DNA from: Volvariella volvacea V23 | Taxonomy: Eukaryota > Basidiomycota > Agaricomycetes > Agaricales > Pluteaceae | Length of the DNA: 64,000 nucleotides | Direction of reading: 5' to 3' | Assembly (NCBI GenBank): GCA_000349905.1 | Contig: KB722763.1 | Coordinates: forward strand, 35,770 to 99,769 | In this document: positions 38,186-51,708 of the stretch, in pieces | Position numbering within the stretch: the stretch's first letter is position 1 | Layout of the letters: the number at the start of each line of letters is the position of its first letter | Made by a program: the position numbers and the translations under genes | The notes under the pieces: model-generated | Told to the model about the DNA's origin: nothing | What the model saw: the letters and a program-made list of their open reading frames with translations, nothing else | Database searches by the model: none

Positions 38186-41100
38186 ATGAACTGCAGCCTG
38201 CTCCAGCCGCGGTCCTTTACGCCCTCAAACCCCTCGCAAGAACCCGTACGTGCTTATATTCCCCTCCATTCTCCCTCCCATCCACACCACACCCCCTTTC
38301 CCAGCTGTTCGGGGCCGTCCCAGAGAGCCACGCCCCCTCGGTCCACGACCAGGACGCGATACGCACCCACACCATGCAGCTCTCCTACATGCAGTTCACC
38401 CCCCTCCCAGTCCCACTCCGTCCCTCCCCCTGGTTCGCTCAGGCTCCCACCGCTGCCTGCGTCTCCACCCTCAGCGGAGCCAGCCTCCTCCTCGCCCCCC
38501 GCATGGGGATAAGAAGCAGCACAAAATTTTCGATGCCAGAATCGCCAGTGCAGAGCAGTCCCATGTTGCTCCTTCCCTTGGCCAAAGCGGTAATACCGAT
38601 CACGACCTCGTGGGTTTCGTGCCAAATCTAGAAGGTACGTCCAGTGAACCTTGTATGCGCCATACAACCGAGTTCACCGTGTGCCTTAGTGTCAACTGCC
38701 GAGTGGGCTTCTCCGCCACCACTAGACCAGGCAGCCGCCATTCATGGTACGTGTCATTGACGTCTCATGTCATCGCGGAGCATGATATTCCCCATGCTTA
38801 ATCTCATCTATTCGACATTTCGACATGCTCGCTAACGTCACTCTCCACGTCACAGCCCCGATTAGCTTTGCCCGCCGCGCAGATTCCCGCTCGCGCTCGC
38901 ATTCGCCCGGGCCGTCTGGGCTTTCACGGCTCAGAAGGGAGTATGAGGCTTCGCCTGGTGCTTCAAAGGCGGCTTCGAGGTCTCCATCAATAGCTAAATC
39001 GCCTAGCCCATCAGAGGCGGGCACAAGCATAAGCGCTCTAGCTACGGCCGCCAGCCGAAAAAGTCCGCAGAATGGACTCGGAAAGCCGACACCACCTTCA
39101 GTAGCAACGATAAAAGCCACCGAGGGCCGCCCTTGCCCCAATCATAGCCATGGACATGAACGTGGAAATGGAAGTGGTGGTGGTCATGCGACCAGCAAGG
39201 TCCATTGGAACGCAGGCGAGCCTGACTCGCGTGGGGCGACTGAACAGACACCCCTGCTCCTGAACGGTCATAATCAAAATCACAATCATAATCGTTATCA
39301 TAATCACGGAGCTTCAGAAATTACACGGGGCTCGTTGATAACGAAAATCAAGGCTTATCTCGGACTTGGCAAGCGGTTCGGTCTGCCTCAGTCTCATCCC
39401 GGCCATGGGAAACCTGGAGCAGGGGCGGGGCTCACCCATGGTCTCCTGGATTTCTTTGGTGTACCGTCGGACGGAGGGGCGGTGAAGGGCTTGGTCAAGG
39501 CGACGGGCAAGGCTGTACCCGCCGTCGTGCTGGGTCTGCTTCTCAACGTCTTGGACGGGGTGTCGTGTATGTGTGATCGTTTTTTTTTTGGTGCTTTTGA
39601 ATGTTGCTGACCCGATTTTGATTTGTGGTTTGTGGTTTCTGATTGCGTGCATTGCATTGCGTTAATGAATGAACGGCTTGTGATTGGGTTGCGTCTGATG
39701 ACCGACCGGATTGGACGGGATTGGACGGGCGATGAATGGCTGGATGATGACTGGATATAGACGGAATGATCCTCTTCCCCCCCGCAGCGCCGTTTTCGGC
39801 GCTGGGCCCGATGGGCGTGTCATTGTTCTTCCTCACGTGTGTGATCTCGCAGGTGATTTATACGTTTGGGGGGTGTGGGTTTGCCGGCGGGAATGGGAGC
39901 ATGATGATTGAGGTTGTGGTGAGTACAGACAGGAATATTTTTGCAACCTTGGGCGCGCTGTGGCAGGCGCTCAGGGCCGGGGATGAATGGATCTCCCTAT
40001 CTATAACCCCCACCGTGCTCTTGACACTCTGATCCGGCTAACTCTTTATCTCTTTTCATTTCCCAGCCGTTCTTCCACATCCTTGCGACTTCGATCGCGC
40101 AAGAGATTGGAGAGGAGAACGAGAGGGCGGTTATCGCGACGACGCTCGTTGCGTATGCACTGAGTTCGGTTTTGACGGGTACGTAATTTTTTAATTAATT
40201 GATTCCTATTTTGGGAGTGCATGGTTTTCGCCTGCCTGGGTGTACCAACAGGGATGTACGACAGGGGCGGGAGAAAGGGCAGGAGCGGGTTGGATTGCTC
40301 ATTCTTTGCTCATTCTCTCACCACCACGCTGTGTTATTGAAACTGGTGGATGATTTCGTGCTGACGAGTGTGTTGTGTCTGGTTTGATATGCAGGAACTA
40401 CGTTTTTGTTGCTCGGGGTGTGCAAGCTTGGGTCGTTGATTGGGTTTTTCCCGAGACATATTTTGGTCGGGTGAGTTTTTTTGATTAGATTAGATTGGTG
40501 TAGACCGACCGACCGAATTACATTCAACAATGACCAGATGTATAGGCGGTGTTGGGATATTCCTCGTCGTCACTGGGTACATCCCCTTTCACATCTCTCA
40601 AGCCTTGTTCACTCAATAAACCGGGTAATAGGTTCACGGTCTCCCTGCGCATGACGGACGACGCGGACGTGGTCGAGATCGCGATGGCAATGTTTGAAAA
40701 CGCGCACGCGGTCGTGATGTGGTCCATACCCCTCGGCTTGGCCGTCTTGCTCCGCGTCATCACGTCGTTTTGGAGGCATCAGCTCGTGTTTCCGCTTTGT
40801 GAGTTTCTCTCCTGTTCTTTCTCGGGTAAATTGAACTGAAACGCGTGCATGTGCGCGCGCGGGTAGATTTTATTGTTGTGCCCATGGTGTTTTACTTTGT
40901 TGTGGTTTCTGGACGGATGGATATGGGGATGTTGAGAAAGACGGGGTGGGTGTTTGATGTGGATATGTCGGATGGGAGGCAGTGGTGGAGTTTTTACGAG
41001 TATTTTGGTGCGTGCCGGTTTGAGCAAGACATTGGGTACCATTTGGCGGCTAATGGGGCGTGTGTTAGATCTACAGTATATCCATTTTGCGCCGCTTTGG

Positions 41101-43389
41101 AAGACGCTGCCTACGCAGTTTGCATTGTGAGTTGGAAGGTGTTTTCTTTGGGCGCATATACTCATGTGTTTTGCAGGTTGTTTTTCAATATCTTGCACCC
41201 TCCCTTGAACGTCCCGGCTTTGTGTAAGATTTCTATTGTTTTACGAGGTGTTCTGGATTGCTTACATCTATTCTTTAGCTGTATCTCTGGATCAGGATAT
41301 TGACACCAACAAAGAACTCGTCGCGCACGGCTATTCGAATCTCGCCGCCGGTTTCCTTGGAACTGTGTAAGTTCCAGATTGTTCTCGTGAAGTCGATTAC
41401 GTTTGACGCACTATCGTGCAGCCCTAATTATCTCGTATACGTCAACACCCTATTGTAAGTCCCTGGCTCGATCTCGCTCTGAGCGTTTTCTTTACGTCGT
41501 ATTAGGTTTTATCGCGTGGGCGGGGAAACCCGCTTCGCAGGGCTCTTGTTGGCAATCACGACTGCGGGGTTAATGGTTGCGGGTACTGGACCAATCGCGT
41601 TCATCCGCAAGTGTCTCGTTCCTTTGGATGCATATACAACAGTCTGATTAATGGTAATCTATTCTCACATGAACAGCGGTCATGGTCGTTGGAGCGTTGA
41701 TCTTCTGTCTCGGGCTGGATCTTATCAAGGAGGCGCTTTGGGATACGAGACACCGCGTGAATAGGTGGGTTGTTGCTTGCCTGTTTGCAATAAAGGGTTC
41801 TGGTGTGCTCACCCCCATGCAGGAGCGAATATATAACGATTGTTAGCATTATGGTTTGTATGACCGTCTGGGATTTTGTGATTGGGGTCTTGTTCGGCAT
41901 TATAGCCAGCTGTAAGTTTCATCTAACACGTGTTTTCTGTCATGGGGGCTAACCTTATTGGAGGCTTCTTCTTTGTGGTGCAAAACTCGCAGCGGAGGAG
42001 CATCCGCGCGTTGCATACGGGGGAGACCGCGATGTCGACCGTCCGAAGGCCGAGTGTGCAGCGTGCTTACTTGCGGGAGGTGTCCAAGCAGACGACGATA
42101 CTTCAGTTGCAAGGTAAGAGTTTAGTCATAATTACGCCCTACCATCGCCTCGGCTCTAATTATACATACGCTTAACACTCGCCAGGGTTCTTGTTCTTTG
42201 GAACAATCACGCACGTCGAAGAGACGATCCGGGGGCTCATCGAGGGCCCCTCATGGCAACGGAACCCGGTCCAGTTCCTCGTCCTCGATCTCACCCTCGT
42301 TGCGGGCGTGGACATGTCCGCGGCCGAGGCGTTTGTGAGGCTGCAGCGGCTGCTGTGCGCGAAGCATGTCGCGCTCGTGTTTTGTGGGTTTGAGGTCGAG
42401 AGCCCGATCGGGCGGGCATTGGGGAATGTGGAGGTGTTGGGAATGAGTGGGGTGGAGCTGTTTAGGAGTGTTAATGATGCCCTGGAGTGTAGGTGTTTTG
42501 GTCCCTTTTTTTCCTTTGTGTGTGATTTGGGAGTTGAGGGTTAATGTTGCTTTTTAGGGACGGAGAATGCGTATCTGCGGGCGTGGTTTAGGTCGCAGAA
42601 GGCGGAGGCACTGGTGGCTAACTATGGTGAGTCTGAGGCGAAGCTCTGGTTTGGGATGTTTTCTGATGGGTTGGTGTAGCGCTTCCTGGGCGACAGGACG
42701 CAGATATAGAATACCAGCGCGATCAAGTCGGCTCCTTGGTTGGCTCTCCCCGCCAGTCCCACCTGAGGGACGTCGGGAATCGAACCATAGTCAACGGTAC
42801 GTCACCACTGTACCCAAATACGCTCCTCCCGCTCACATCACTCGCAGAGCTGAGACAGCACATGGAAACCAGCACACACACCGAACCGCACAACACCCTC
42901 ATCCGCGCCTTCTCGTCCTACACCGACATCAACATGGACGAGTTCGGCCCCTTGGAGCGCTATCTCCGGCGCATGTCCCTCCCAGAAGACTACGTCCTCT
43001 GGCGCCAAGGCGACACGCCCGACGGGCTGTACATCATCGAGTCTGGCGTGCTCCGCGCGACGTACAGATTTGGCGAGCACGCTAAAGGGGTCGTGGAGGA
43101 GTCGATGGTGGCGGGCACGCTCGCCGGGGAGCTGTCGGCCCTGTCCGGGTTGGAGAGGAACGCGACGGTGGCGGTGGAGCGGCCTGCAGTTGTATGGAAA
43201 TTGGCAATTGAGGATTTGAGGAAGCTCGAGGTGGAGGAACCGGCGCTGGCGAGGACTTTTGTGAGTTTGGTGCTGAAGAGTATGTGTTTGCTTTCTCTTG
43301 GTCTTGTTGTGAATGGGGTGCTGATTTTCGTGGTAGCTGCGAAGATTGACTATGATATCTTGCTATCGGCTTTGGCCTCGCGCCATTGA
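38186..43389 (+). CDS. VSB1-like SulP transporter with STAS and cyclic-nucleotide-binding domains
   Basis: This is a long gene with about 20 short introns. The N-terminal cytosolic part is Ser/Pro-rich, with FDARIASAEQSHVAPSLGQS, STAEWASPPPLDQAAAIH, a His/Asn-rich patch near 39270-39308, and the acidic dileucine-like EQTPLLL. The SulP membrane core follows (AVVLGLLLNVLDGVSYGMIL, GVSLFFLTCVISQVIYTFGG, VVPMVFYFVVVSGRMDMG, VMVVGALIFCLGLDLIKEAL). Then come a STAS domain (FLFFGTITHVEETIRGLIEG, VQFLVLDLTLVAGVDMSAAE) and a C-terminal cNMP-binding fold (LPEDYVLWRQGDTPDGLYII, VAGTLAGELSALSGLERNAT), ending LLSALASRH. The architecture is that of yeast Vsb1 (YGR125w), a vacuolar protein for storing basic amino acids. 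The 5' exons are uncertain: near 38495-38501 the frame changes at a C run. Confidence 0.82.
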
Positions 43390-43787
43390 TTTTTTCTTGA
43401 TGCGTTTTTCTTTCTTGGGTTATCGTCGTTTGCTGTCGATTTTAGGGGGTATGTGTGGATTATTGCTGTGATTTATTTGCTGTCGAGTTGCTTTGACGTT
43501 TTTGCTGTCGCTTGGAGAACCAAAGAAAAGAGCCGCTCTGTTCGATCGCGCTGGTTGGTAGATAGGGCTCACTCTAAAAGCTTGCTAGTTTGCGGGCATG
43601 TGTAGATTTGCTGCGTAGATAGTACTAGTAGACGTAAGTTATGTACTCTTGGATATGCACATACACGAATGGTTATGATGCTGATCTTGAAAATCTTGTG
43701 AATGCAAAACCAATTGTCATAATCCAGAAAACCAATACACAACTGAAATATCATCAAACATGCACTACAGCTATCCCCACCGCATGA
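43390..43787. other. Intergenic, convergent 3' ends
   Basis: A T-rich spacer lies between the VSB1-like gene and the RhoGEF gene. I see no feature. Confidence 0.4.
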
Positions 43788-46700
43788 TCACACAATGAAA
43801 GAAGAATCCTGCCGAGAAAGCTCCTGCAAAACCTGATGGAACCGCAGCGACCACCACCCGCGCTGTTCGCGTTCCTGGCGCTGGACATCCGCCGGACGTC
43901 CGTCGCGGTACTCTGCTTGCTGCATCGACGGGCTCTTGGGCAGTGGAAGGCCCGAGGAGAGGATCGAAAGCACAGTCTCTCGCGCCGCGGATGACAGGTC
44001 TGTGACGTCGGATCGTCCGAGAGATGCTAGTCGTAGAGTCGAGTGGAGGCAGGATCGAAAGGCGGATAGCCAGGATCGTCGTGTCGTGTCGTCTGCCGGT
44101 GAAGTTTGAGCCAAGCCCGGGGTAATTGTAGCTGGTGTAGGTGTTGATGGGGATGTTGGCGTTGATGCCGGGAGGGTTAGCCGCACGGTGCGCATTCGGG
44201 TGCTGTCGTGTTGGAATGCTTCGTTGATGTTGGCTAGATCCAGAGGGAGGACGTCCAGGAGAAATGAGTTCGGATCTGGCGTACATAGATGGTTAGATGG
44301 CCTGCGGAACAAGAGAGACAGAGAGCCGGATGACCATGTTGTACTTCTGTGACATTGTATACTCGGCAAACGCCAAACTCTTCGTTCAGGGCCCATTCGT
44401 CAACTTGAGGGTCTCCGACCGTCGTGGGCGTCGTAAGCACAAGAAGATCCGTAAAGACAAAGACTTGGACCGATAAGAGGCCGTGTTCTTTCGTGAGTTG
44501 TGGCAGAGGTCTCGGTAGTGCCAGATCAGCTCGCTGTGGTTTTGACTTGAGCTTTGATGACAGAACGGGTATTTGGGAAGGCCGAGGAGGACTAAAGTAG
44601 GTACCAGAAGTGCTTGAGGTGGTGCTATAGCAGCTGGCCGAGGTGTCCGTGCTGGTAGACGCCAGAGAGTCGGATCGTTGACGATGAAGCGACCATTGGT
44701 TTACTGCATCAATTAGTCGGCTAGTGCGATCAGGAACCCGAGGACATAGTAAGTTGCCTAGAGAAGGTGACACCCAAGTGGTAGGCTGAGCTTCTAAGCT
44801 GTTGAAAGTAGCATCAGTTAACGTCACATAGAGAATGCCCTGGAGCAAAAGCCTCCGTTCGCGTTGAGCTAGTTGTGAAGAGCTAGGTAAACCCTTGATT
44901 CGCTTCGAAAGATGCTTGATCAACTCGTATTCGTCCTCACGGATCTTGACTTCTGTCAGAACTTTGATTATCAGATTAGTAGAATGAAATAATGAGAATG
45001 AGGAAAGATAATCTGGATGGGACTTTGTGGTAGCATCAAGAAGGCGCTAAATCAGATGTATCGATATACTAGATCCGGTTTGAGACAGAACAGATAAGGC
45101 TCACAGAAAACAGTTTTGGATACTTGGATAACCGAGTGATTGGCTCGAGAAGAAAGGTCGTCATAGGGCATCCAACAAGCTCGTCGGTCTTTTGCTGCAG
45201 CTTGACGAAGGTACCAAAGTCGTTGTTGGGGTCTTGCACCATTTGGTCGATCGATGCAGATACATTCGCCAGATGGACGAGATAGGGTTGGTAAATCTCA
45301 AGCTTCAACACGTATGGGCGAAGATGTTCAGCAATTCGGCGAGAATCGTGATTCCAGTTGTCTTGAAGACATGACGACATCTCAGTGTGAAGATTAGCAA
45401 TGTCCTCGAACCAATCGAGAAGTCGTGAGACATCCACCGGAATGCCGGAGATCCAAGAGCGTGTGCCCCTTACCCTTAGTGGTAGTATGAATGTCCTAAC
45501 AAAGAGCCGCAGTCGATCGACGAATGCAGCTTCTGTCTCCACAATCTCCTCCACGATGATTATCCGTGACGCCAGCCTTTTTGATGGAGAAAGGAGCCCT
45601 TCGTTCTGTTGTGTCTGCGTCATATGCAACCCAGTAGCTCTTCCAGGTGATTGTCGAGGGGCATGAATGTCGGCAGAATGTGGTAACGTTTTTGAGCCCA
45701 GGGCACCCTTGCAGGCATCTCAGTTCTGCGGAGGATGAGGATAGGGGAACAAAGAAAACCTTCTTACCCGCACATGCCTACCATCGAGGGTGTTGCTTTC
45801 AGAATCGCCAACTTTTCGAAATAGTTGTTCGGCGCCTGGACTTAGTTTACTGTAGCTCTCTCTCCACTCTGCCTTTCCAAGAGAGGAAAGTCCGCTATCG
45901 GCATGGGATAAAGGTTCGTGTGACTTTATGGCATCCTGGTTAGTGTAAGGAGATGAGCGGGTGTCCTGGGACGCAGACGGTCGCGGTGATCTTCCAGCTG
46001 TATGGGTCATCTGCGGCGTGTTGTGATATACGAGATGCCTCCGCACTGCGAGTGGTATGGATGTATTTTTGGATTGGCGAATGACAGGAGATTTGGAGGC
46101 AGATCGACTCTTGTTGTTGTCACCATTCGTGCGCAAAATGCCGCGGGTTGAAGATGGTGCGGATGTGGCACACTGGGAAGGGAAGAAAGGTCCGTATCGA
46201 TCGCATTGCGAGATCCCGAGACCTATGCCACCGGGTTCATTAACGGTGTCATGGATAACAGCGGAAGGGGAATAGATCGTTCCAGGAGATGTGCCTATTC
46301 TCGACGAATCCTTTGCCGTTTGCCTTCGATAATTAACGGGATAGATGGGGTCTGCGGAAAGATCTAATTTCTGCATCACAGGGACAGAGAAGTCCGCAGA
46401 CTCCCCAATAGCCAGGCCGGGTTGCCCGCAGTAGTCACTTTCTGAATGAGACACAAAGGCAGGAAGAGTCGTTATATCCTCAATTAACCCGGCGAGGTTG
46501 TTGTGCTCTTTACGGTCCCGTATGTACGCCTTCCTGCCAGTATCTGGAGAGTGTTGAGGGAGGGGCTGAATATACGGGCGCCGCAGTGCTGATACCCGAT
46601 CGGCGAGATGAACTGACTGTGAACTAGGTAAACTGGAAGGGGAGTCGCTTTGGAGAAATTCGAGGTGGGCTACATCGTCGTGATGTTGGGCAGGAGAAAG

Positions 46701-47816
46701 TTCAAACTCGTTTCTAACACGGGTTGTGGTATGAGGATGCAGGTGTGAACTTTGGATGTACGGTGGTGATCGATGCAGCCGGCTAACTACTTCACTGCCC
46801 GAACTTGAGCTGGAGGTCGTAATATCCGCATTCGTTACTACCAGCCGGCGCAGATACTGACCTCTAATGCCCCATTCAACGTCAGACTCGTCGGTTTGCT
46901 GTCCTACTGTAACGTCTGAGTAAACTTCGTTTGTGGACATAGTCAAAGGAGTTCTTATGGTACGCTGGTAGGGTGACTGCTGGGTAGACACTGTTGTCAT
47001 GTCAGAAGTGCCGGGTAGTACACCGGGATCGGTTGTTGAGCGTGCGCGCCCTGTATAACTAGGGCCTTGCTTGAGGGTCATGAGAGTCCGCCACACTAAA
47101 CCAGCTCAAAGAAGGATTACCTTTGCTGAGTTGCGTGTTGCATTGGTTCTAGGGGGTACAGATAGTTTTCGGGTTAACATACTTCTGACCGTTCTTAGAG
47201 ACGATGCGACGGATGCTGTCGGCTGTTCCGGTTTCGGCGTTGCCCTAGAATTCAACCGCGTCGCGTACTTGGGTGCTCTGGGTAGAGTGTGTGATTGCTC
47301 CCCTGGAATGCTAGCAGTTGCCTTGATGGTGGCAGAGGAAGCTTTGGTCCCATCGTCACGGTGCTCCGAAGCGATCGGAGTAGCGCCATTGCGTTGGCAT
47401 GGTCTTGTCATCTTATCCACTGTATCTCTCAGTGAAGGAAGGATATGAGCCTCTAGTTCCGGGAGCCCCGCCATACGGCCCTGTGGGTGAAAAGATAGAT
47501 TTGAGCGCACCGACGACCCAGACCTCTTCCTAGTAAGAACGCTGAGCCTTGTGTCCCGCGGTATTCTCGCCTCAGAAGACGTGTCCGAACTATTGACCTC
47601 GGATGGATACGAGACAGGAAAAATGCCGCTCCCAAGCAACCCCTCGATCTCAGATTCTTGCTCAACCGCTTTGCTCGTGGTATTGGCATTCAACGGTACC
47701 TGTAATCCAGCAGCTTTCGCATAGTAGGAAGGCGGAAAAAATGGAAGTGGTGCATCTGGTGCTCTCTGGGAGTATTTCAGGGCGGGCGAACCACTGCTTC
47801 CGTACCCGCGAACCAT
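43788..47816 (-). CDS. Rho guanine-nucleotide exchange factor (DH-PH)
   Basis: The ATG at 47816 (MVRGYGSSGSPALKYSQRAP) starts a long disordered N-terminal region of about 680 residues, rich in Ser, Thr, Pro and Arg. Its first intron joins TRNSAK to QGPSYTGRARS in frame. The DH domain follows (RIIIVEEIVETEAAFVDRLR, DWFEDIANLHTEMSSCLQDN, QKTDELVGCPMTTFLLEPIT, RLSKYPKLFS, then RLLDATTKSHPDY). Then comes a PH-like domain (RLLLQGILYVTLTDATF, LLSVQVFVFTDLLVLTT, EFGVCRVYNVTEVQHD, NSFLLDVLPLDLANINEAFQ) with a Ser-rich insertion. DH domains load GTP on Rho/Cdc42 GTPases, so a role in polarity or cell-wall signalling is expected. The C-terminus ends VLQELSRQDSSFIV at 43788. Confidence 0.85.
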
Positions 47817-50800
47817 GTCGGTGGTGGTGGGTGAACGTGACAGTCTGTGACACAATGTGACAAGATTGTGACCTTGTAAGGATTCAAGCCCATTGTTTTC
47901 TGAACTACTACCACACGAGTCCCGACTGTACTAACTAGCTTGAAGCTTAGTCAAACCTAACGTATCCACGTCCTGTCTACGTGTCTACAAAAGGACTGGT
48001 CAGTTGGTCTTCAATAGACCTGTCCTGGGATACCATGGCAGGATAAGCATGCAGGCTGTCAGGCGGACTCAGATGTCGTTATGCCAATCATAAACGCGGT
48101 TCGTATCTAAGTCGTTTGCCAGTGTGCTGAAGGCCGCAAAATACTTCAAGATGCATACCTACTGTGCAAGAAAATTCGTCTGCATTGAAGCCAGTTGTGT
48201 TCTGACGCTCAATATATCGTAGAATATCGGTTCAACGGTACTATACACCAGTAAGCCCTGCGATTTTCTGTTGAATTTGTTGACGTTCTAAACCTGCTTG
48301 TAGTTTGCTTGTATTGATCAACGTTGCGTGCAGCGATGTCCTTTGCGCAACGTGTTACCTCGTCCAGTCGTGCAAACCACCTGGGTGAGATACCTCAAAT
48401 CGTATAATATGTCTCGAGATAGGAAACGGCCTACCCGCAAGCCTCCGAGCCGCTGAGATTTAATGGCAACGTCCATAGCCTCTACCTCCAAGTCTAGCAT
48501 AACGCTCCTGAGAAGAGGGGTTTGGCGTTTCTGGGCCACTTTCTTGGTCGCTATTTTCTTCTGGGCGCATAGCTCTTTTCCTCCCATACCGAGCCCGCCT
48601 TGTCTCAAATGTCCGCTGTCAGGTAGTTGTGCAACAATGGCGAGACATATCGTACTTGATATCTGGACCAGAAATTAATGTCATAAGCCCGAGTTTGACG
48701 AGTGAGGTGACACCGCTGGTGTCCGAGTTAACAGCTTTCCGATGACCAAGCAGGTAAGCCCTTCATCTACCGTGATTATCCTCTGAGCAGTCACATCACC
48801 TTCACCTTGTACAGAGTGGCTGTAGCATGAGCGATATAAGATTAGATTTAGCTTTGGAACCAGCAAAGGTGGGAGGAGAAGGTTTGCGAGTGTTGAAGAA
48901 GCGCCAATCTCACGGTTTATTGAAACTGGCAAGCGATACCATGATTGGGGAACCATTTAGACACCGATCATCCTTACGGAAAGACGTCACCCATTAACTT
49001 GGTAGGTTTGGACTATTTTGGATACCTTCAAGCCGTTCAGGCTCCCACAACACTGGCACCCACATGCATTCTACCCGAACTTACTGATTCGATTTCCTTC
49101 GGTGATACACCTCGCCAGGGTTGAGTGATTTTGGTTCACAACACACCACGAGGCAGTCGTTCTTCAGTGCCCATCTAGTAATGCATAGCCTCAGGCTGTA
49201 AAACATCACAAGCCCGCAGTGCGAAAATACTGAAAAAGTACCCAATATTCACCACGTCTCCAACCCGAGTCCTTCCACAAATGACTGTGGCTGCTTAAAT
49301 TCCGGTCTACCGTGCGAATCTTTGCACTCAGAAGGATCTTCAACCGTCCACCAACACACCGTTCAAGCCGTCACCTCAAGCCCATTAAGGCTCAAATTGT
49401 GAACGTCCTTGACTTGCAATTATGGGCTTATTTCACACGAGTACCTGGATGTCGGAATTTTCTCCCTAGAATTCCGTTCAATAGTATTCCTGAAGCTAGA
49501 ACTCCTTGTGGGGTCAATTCTAATCAGCAATTCGGGCTAGCCTACAGTTAAACCTGATGCTCTGCGAAGCCGGTGAGCTGTCCGTGAGCTGTCCAGTCCC
49601 CTTACCACCCATCTGACCCTTTCTCGCTGGCGTAGGTGTTGCAACGCCATGGTTGCGCATACTATGCGATTTCATTGCTCAGCAGTGTGGTTTATTCCCT
49701 CCCTAATCTCGGATGATTTAATATAATTCAAGGTTATGCACATGGGTAAGTTCCTTCGTTAAAAACCAGGCCTGCGGTCGGATTACCGGAAGGTCCTTAC
49801 CCCAATTTCCATGCGTGCTCAATGTGGTGATAGGCTGATCCTTTGCTGTATGTGTTCCAAACAGTGGGCCAAACTGGGCTATTGATAAGTGGCCAGACTG
49901 CTGATGTTCATAACATGTACCATCTTCATTCTCTGGGCATTAAAGTCACGTTCACGAAGCCTCACGTCGGCTTCATGGCTAGTTTCCTGATACCTGGTAG
50001 AATGAAAATGTCCCATTACAGTTCCCCGTCAAGTCTGCATAACGCCACTGTGCCACCACGCCTGGATTCTCCCGGTCACTCCCCCCGTATTTCTATGTCA
50101 GCAACTGCGCCGCCTAGGGCCTCCGAGTACTCATCACAGAAACCGCCCTTCTATTTGGTATTTTAGGTACACCAATCTCTGACCAAGCCTGGAGAGTTGA
50201 TGAGGGCGGAACCTTCCGGGTCGGCTCACCGTGTGCCAGTACAAGAACGCCCAACTGTCAGATGGAACGACAACTCGGTAGAAGCAAACTTGCGAGTTAA
50301 CGGTGACCGTCGGAGCCAATGTGATAATCAGGTGGTCACTATTTCTTGTGCATGGCAGATATGGCAGGTACAGTAATGTTTCGACTCCTGAATTTCATCT
50401 TTTAGTTGGAAATGCACATAGCAGAGCCTATGTGCATGCATATGAGGTTTCGTGGGCCTGTTCAGATTCTCAAATTTCTACAAATAGCTTGCGTAGTGAC
50501 AATGTATGTTTTCGATCATGCTGGCTTGGCAAAGTATAATTCTATCTCCATTGCTATCCAGATCGCCCGTTCTTTTCGGAACTTTACCCAGTGGGCATAG
50601 CGCCTCTTCTAATCCAGCATGATAGACCTCCTATGCGTCGGTTTTATGAAGCCATAGGACATCCGCCGATATCACTGACACTGTAACTACGCGCATTCTG
50701 GTTACGTTGTTGAGCACGAGTTGGAATGCAAGGGGCATTCCTAATAGGATGCTGCCCTTGCGACCTGATCAAACTGTTCATTTCCGTCCGATTTTCCAAC

Positions 50801-51708
50801 CAAGGAGATTGACCAAATTTGAGATTTTGTCGCCCTTGAAGACCTTTGGCACTGCTGTTTCATCTATCAGTCAATTTCGTTGGCCGAACCGGTGCGAACG
50901 GAGTTTCCTCGTGGTATTGACCAGGCTTGCTTTCCGTAACGTCACAAAGTGCACTTACCTTCCTTGAGCAGCTTAGCTCGAGTTAAAAAAACAGGCGTAT
51001 TGACATGAAGCCCGTCGTTATGCATGTCATTCCTGACGAGTCTGACCCTGGCTCTGATTGAGTTGGTCAGGCCAAATGCTCGAGGCTCCAGAGCACTTAT
51101 AGGATGAGCTCGTTGTCATGCCCGATAACTTGCGATAAAGATAAGGGTAGAACCATAACCGGGGATGACGCCTTTCATGTTCGCTGGCGGAAACACGGGT
51201 GTGGTCTCAGGCTGTGAACCACTGGCACTCAGGAGCCACTCAGTGCTTTTCTGACCTAAACCAAGAATGGTTTGGTTTACAGGAAGGTCAGGAAAGTGGG
51301 ACTCACTGTCCTGTATGCCTGTCATCATGAGTTGTTCTGATTGTTGCGTACTGAGATGTCTTACCCTTATGACTTACACTTAACGCCCACCTTGCTCCAT
51401 GGCGAGCGAATAGCTCTTCCATCCAGCTTTCTGATCTATTTTTTCTCCTAAACACCGCCAAGCCGCTGCAAGTCGGCATTTCATCTTCCTTCCCGAACCT
51501 CCGGTGATCAAGCTCTGACGCTGACATTCAATTCTGGCCATATGAGCAAACCGTGACAAAGAACTTAAGCAGTTCATCAACGATCGACCTCTTTCGCGGA
51601 GGGTGGTCCCACCCCAGACACAGTCTTTGGTGTCAAGGCTGGGTTCTCCAGGTATTTCAACCTCTTCACCCCCCTGGACGGCCTTCTTCATCCATCCCTC
51701 CCACCGCA
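47817..51708. other. Gene-poor region
   Basis: Almost 4 kb holds only short frames on both strands (none above about 110 codons) and no recognisable protein motif, RNA gene, LTR or terminal inverted repeat. Composition is close to 50% GC, so it is not simply AT-rich decay. It may contain old, unrecognisable element remnants. Confidence 0.4.
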
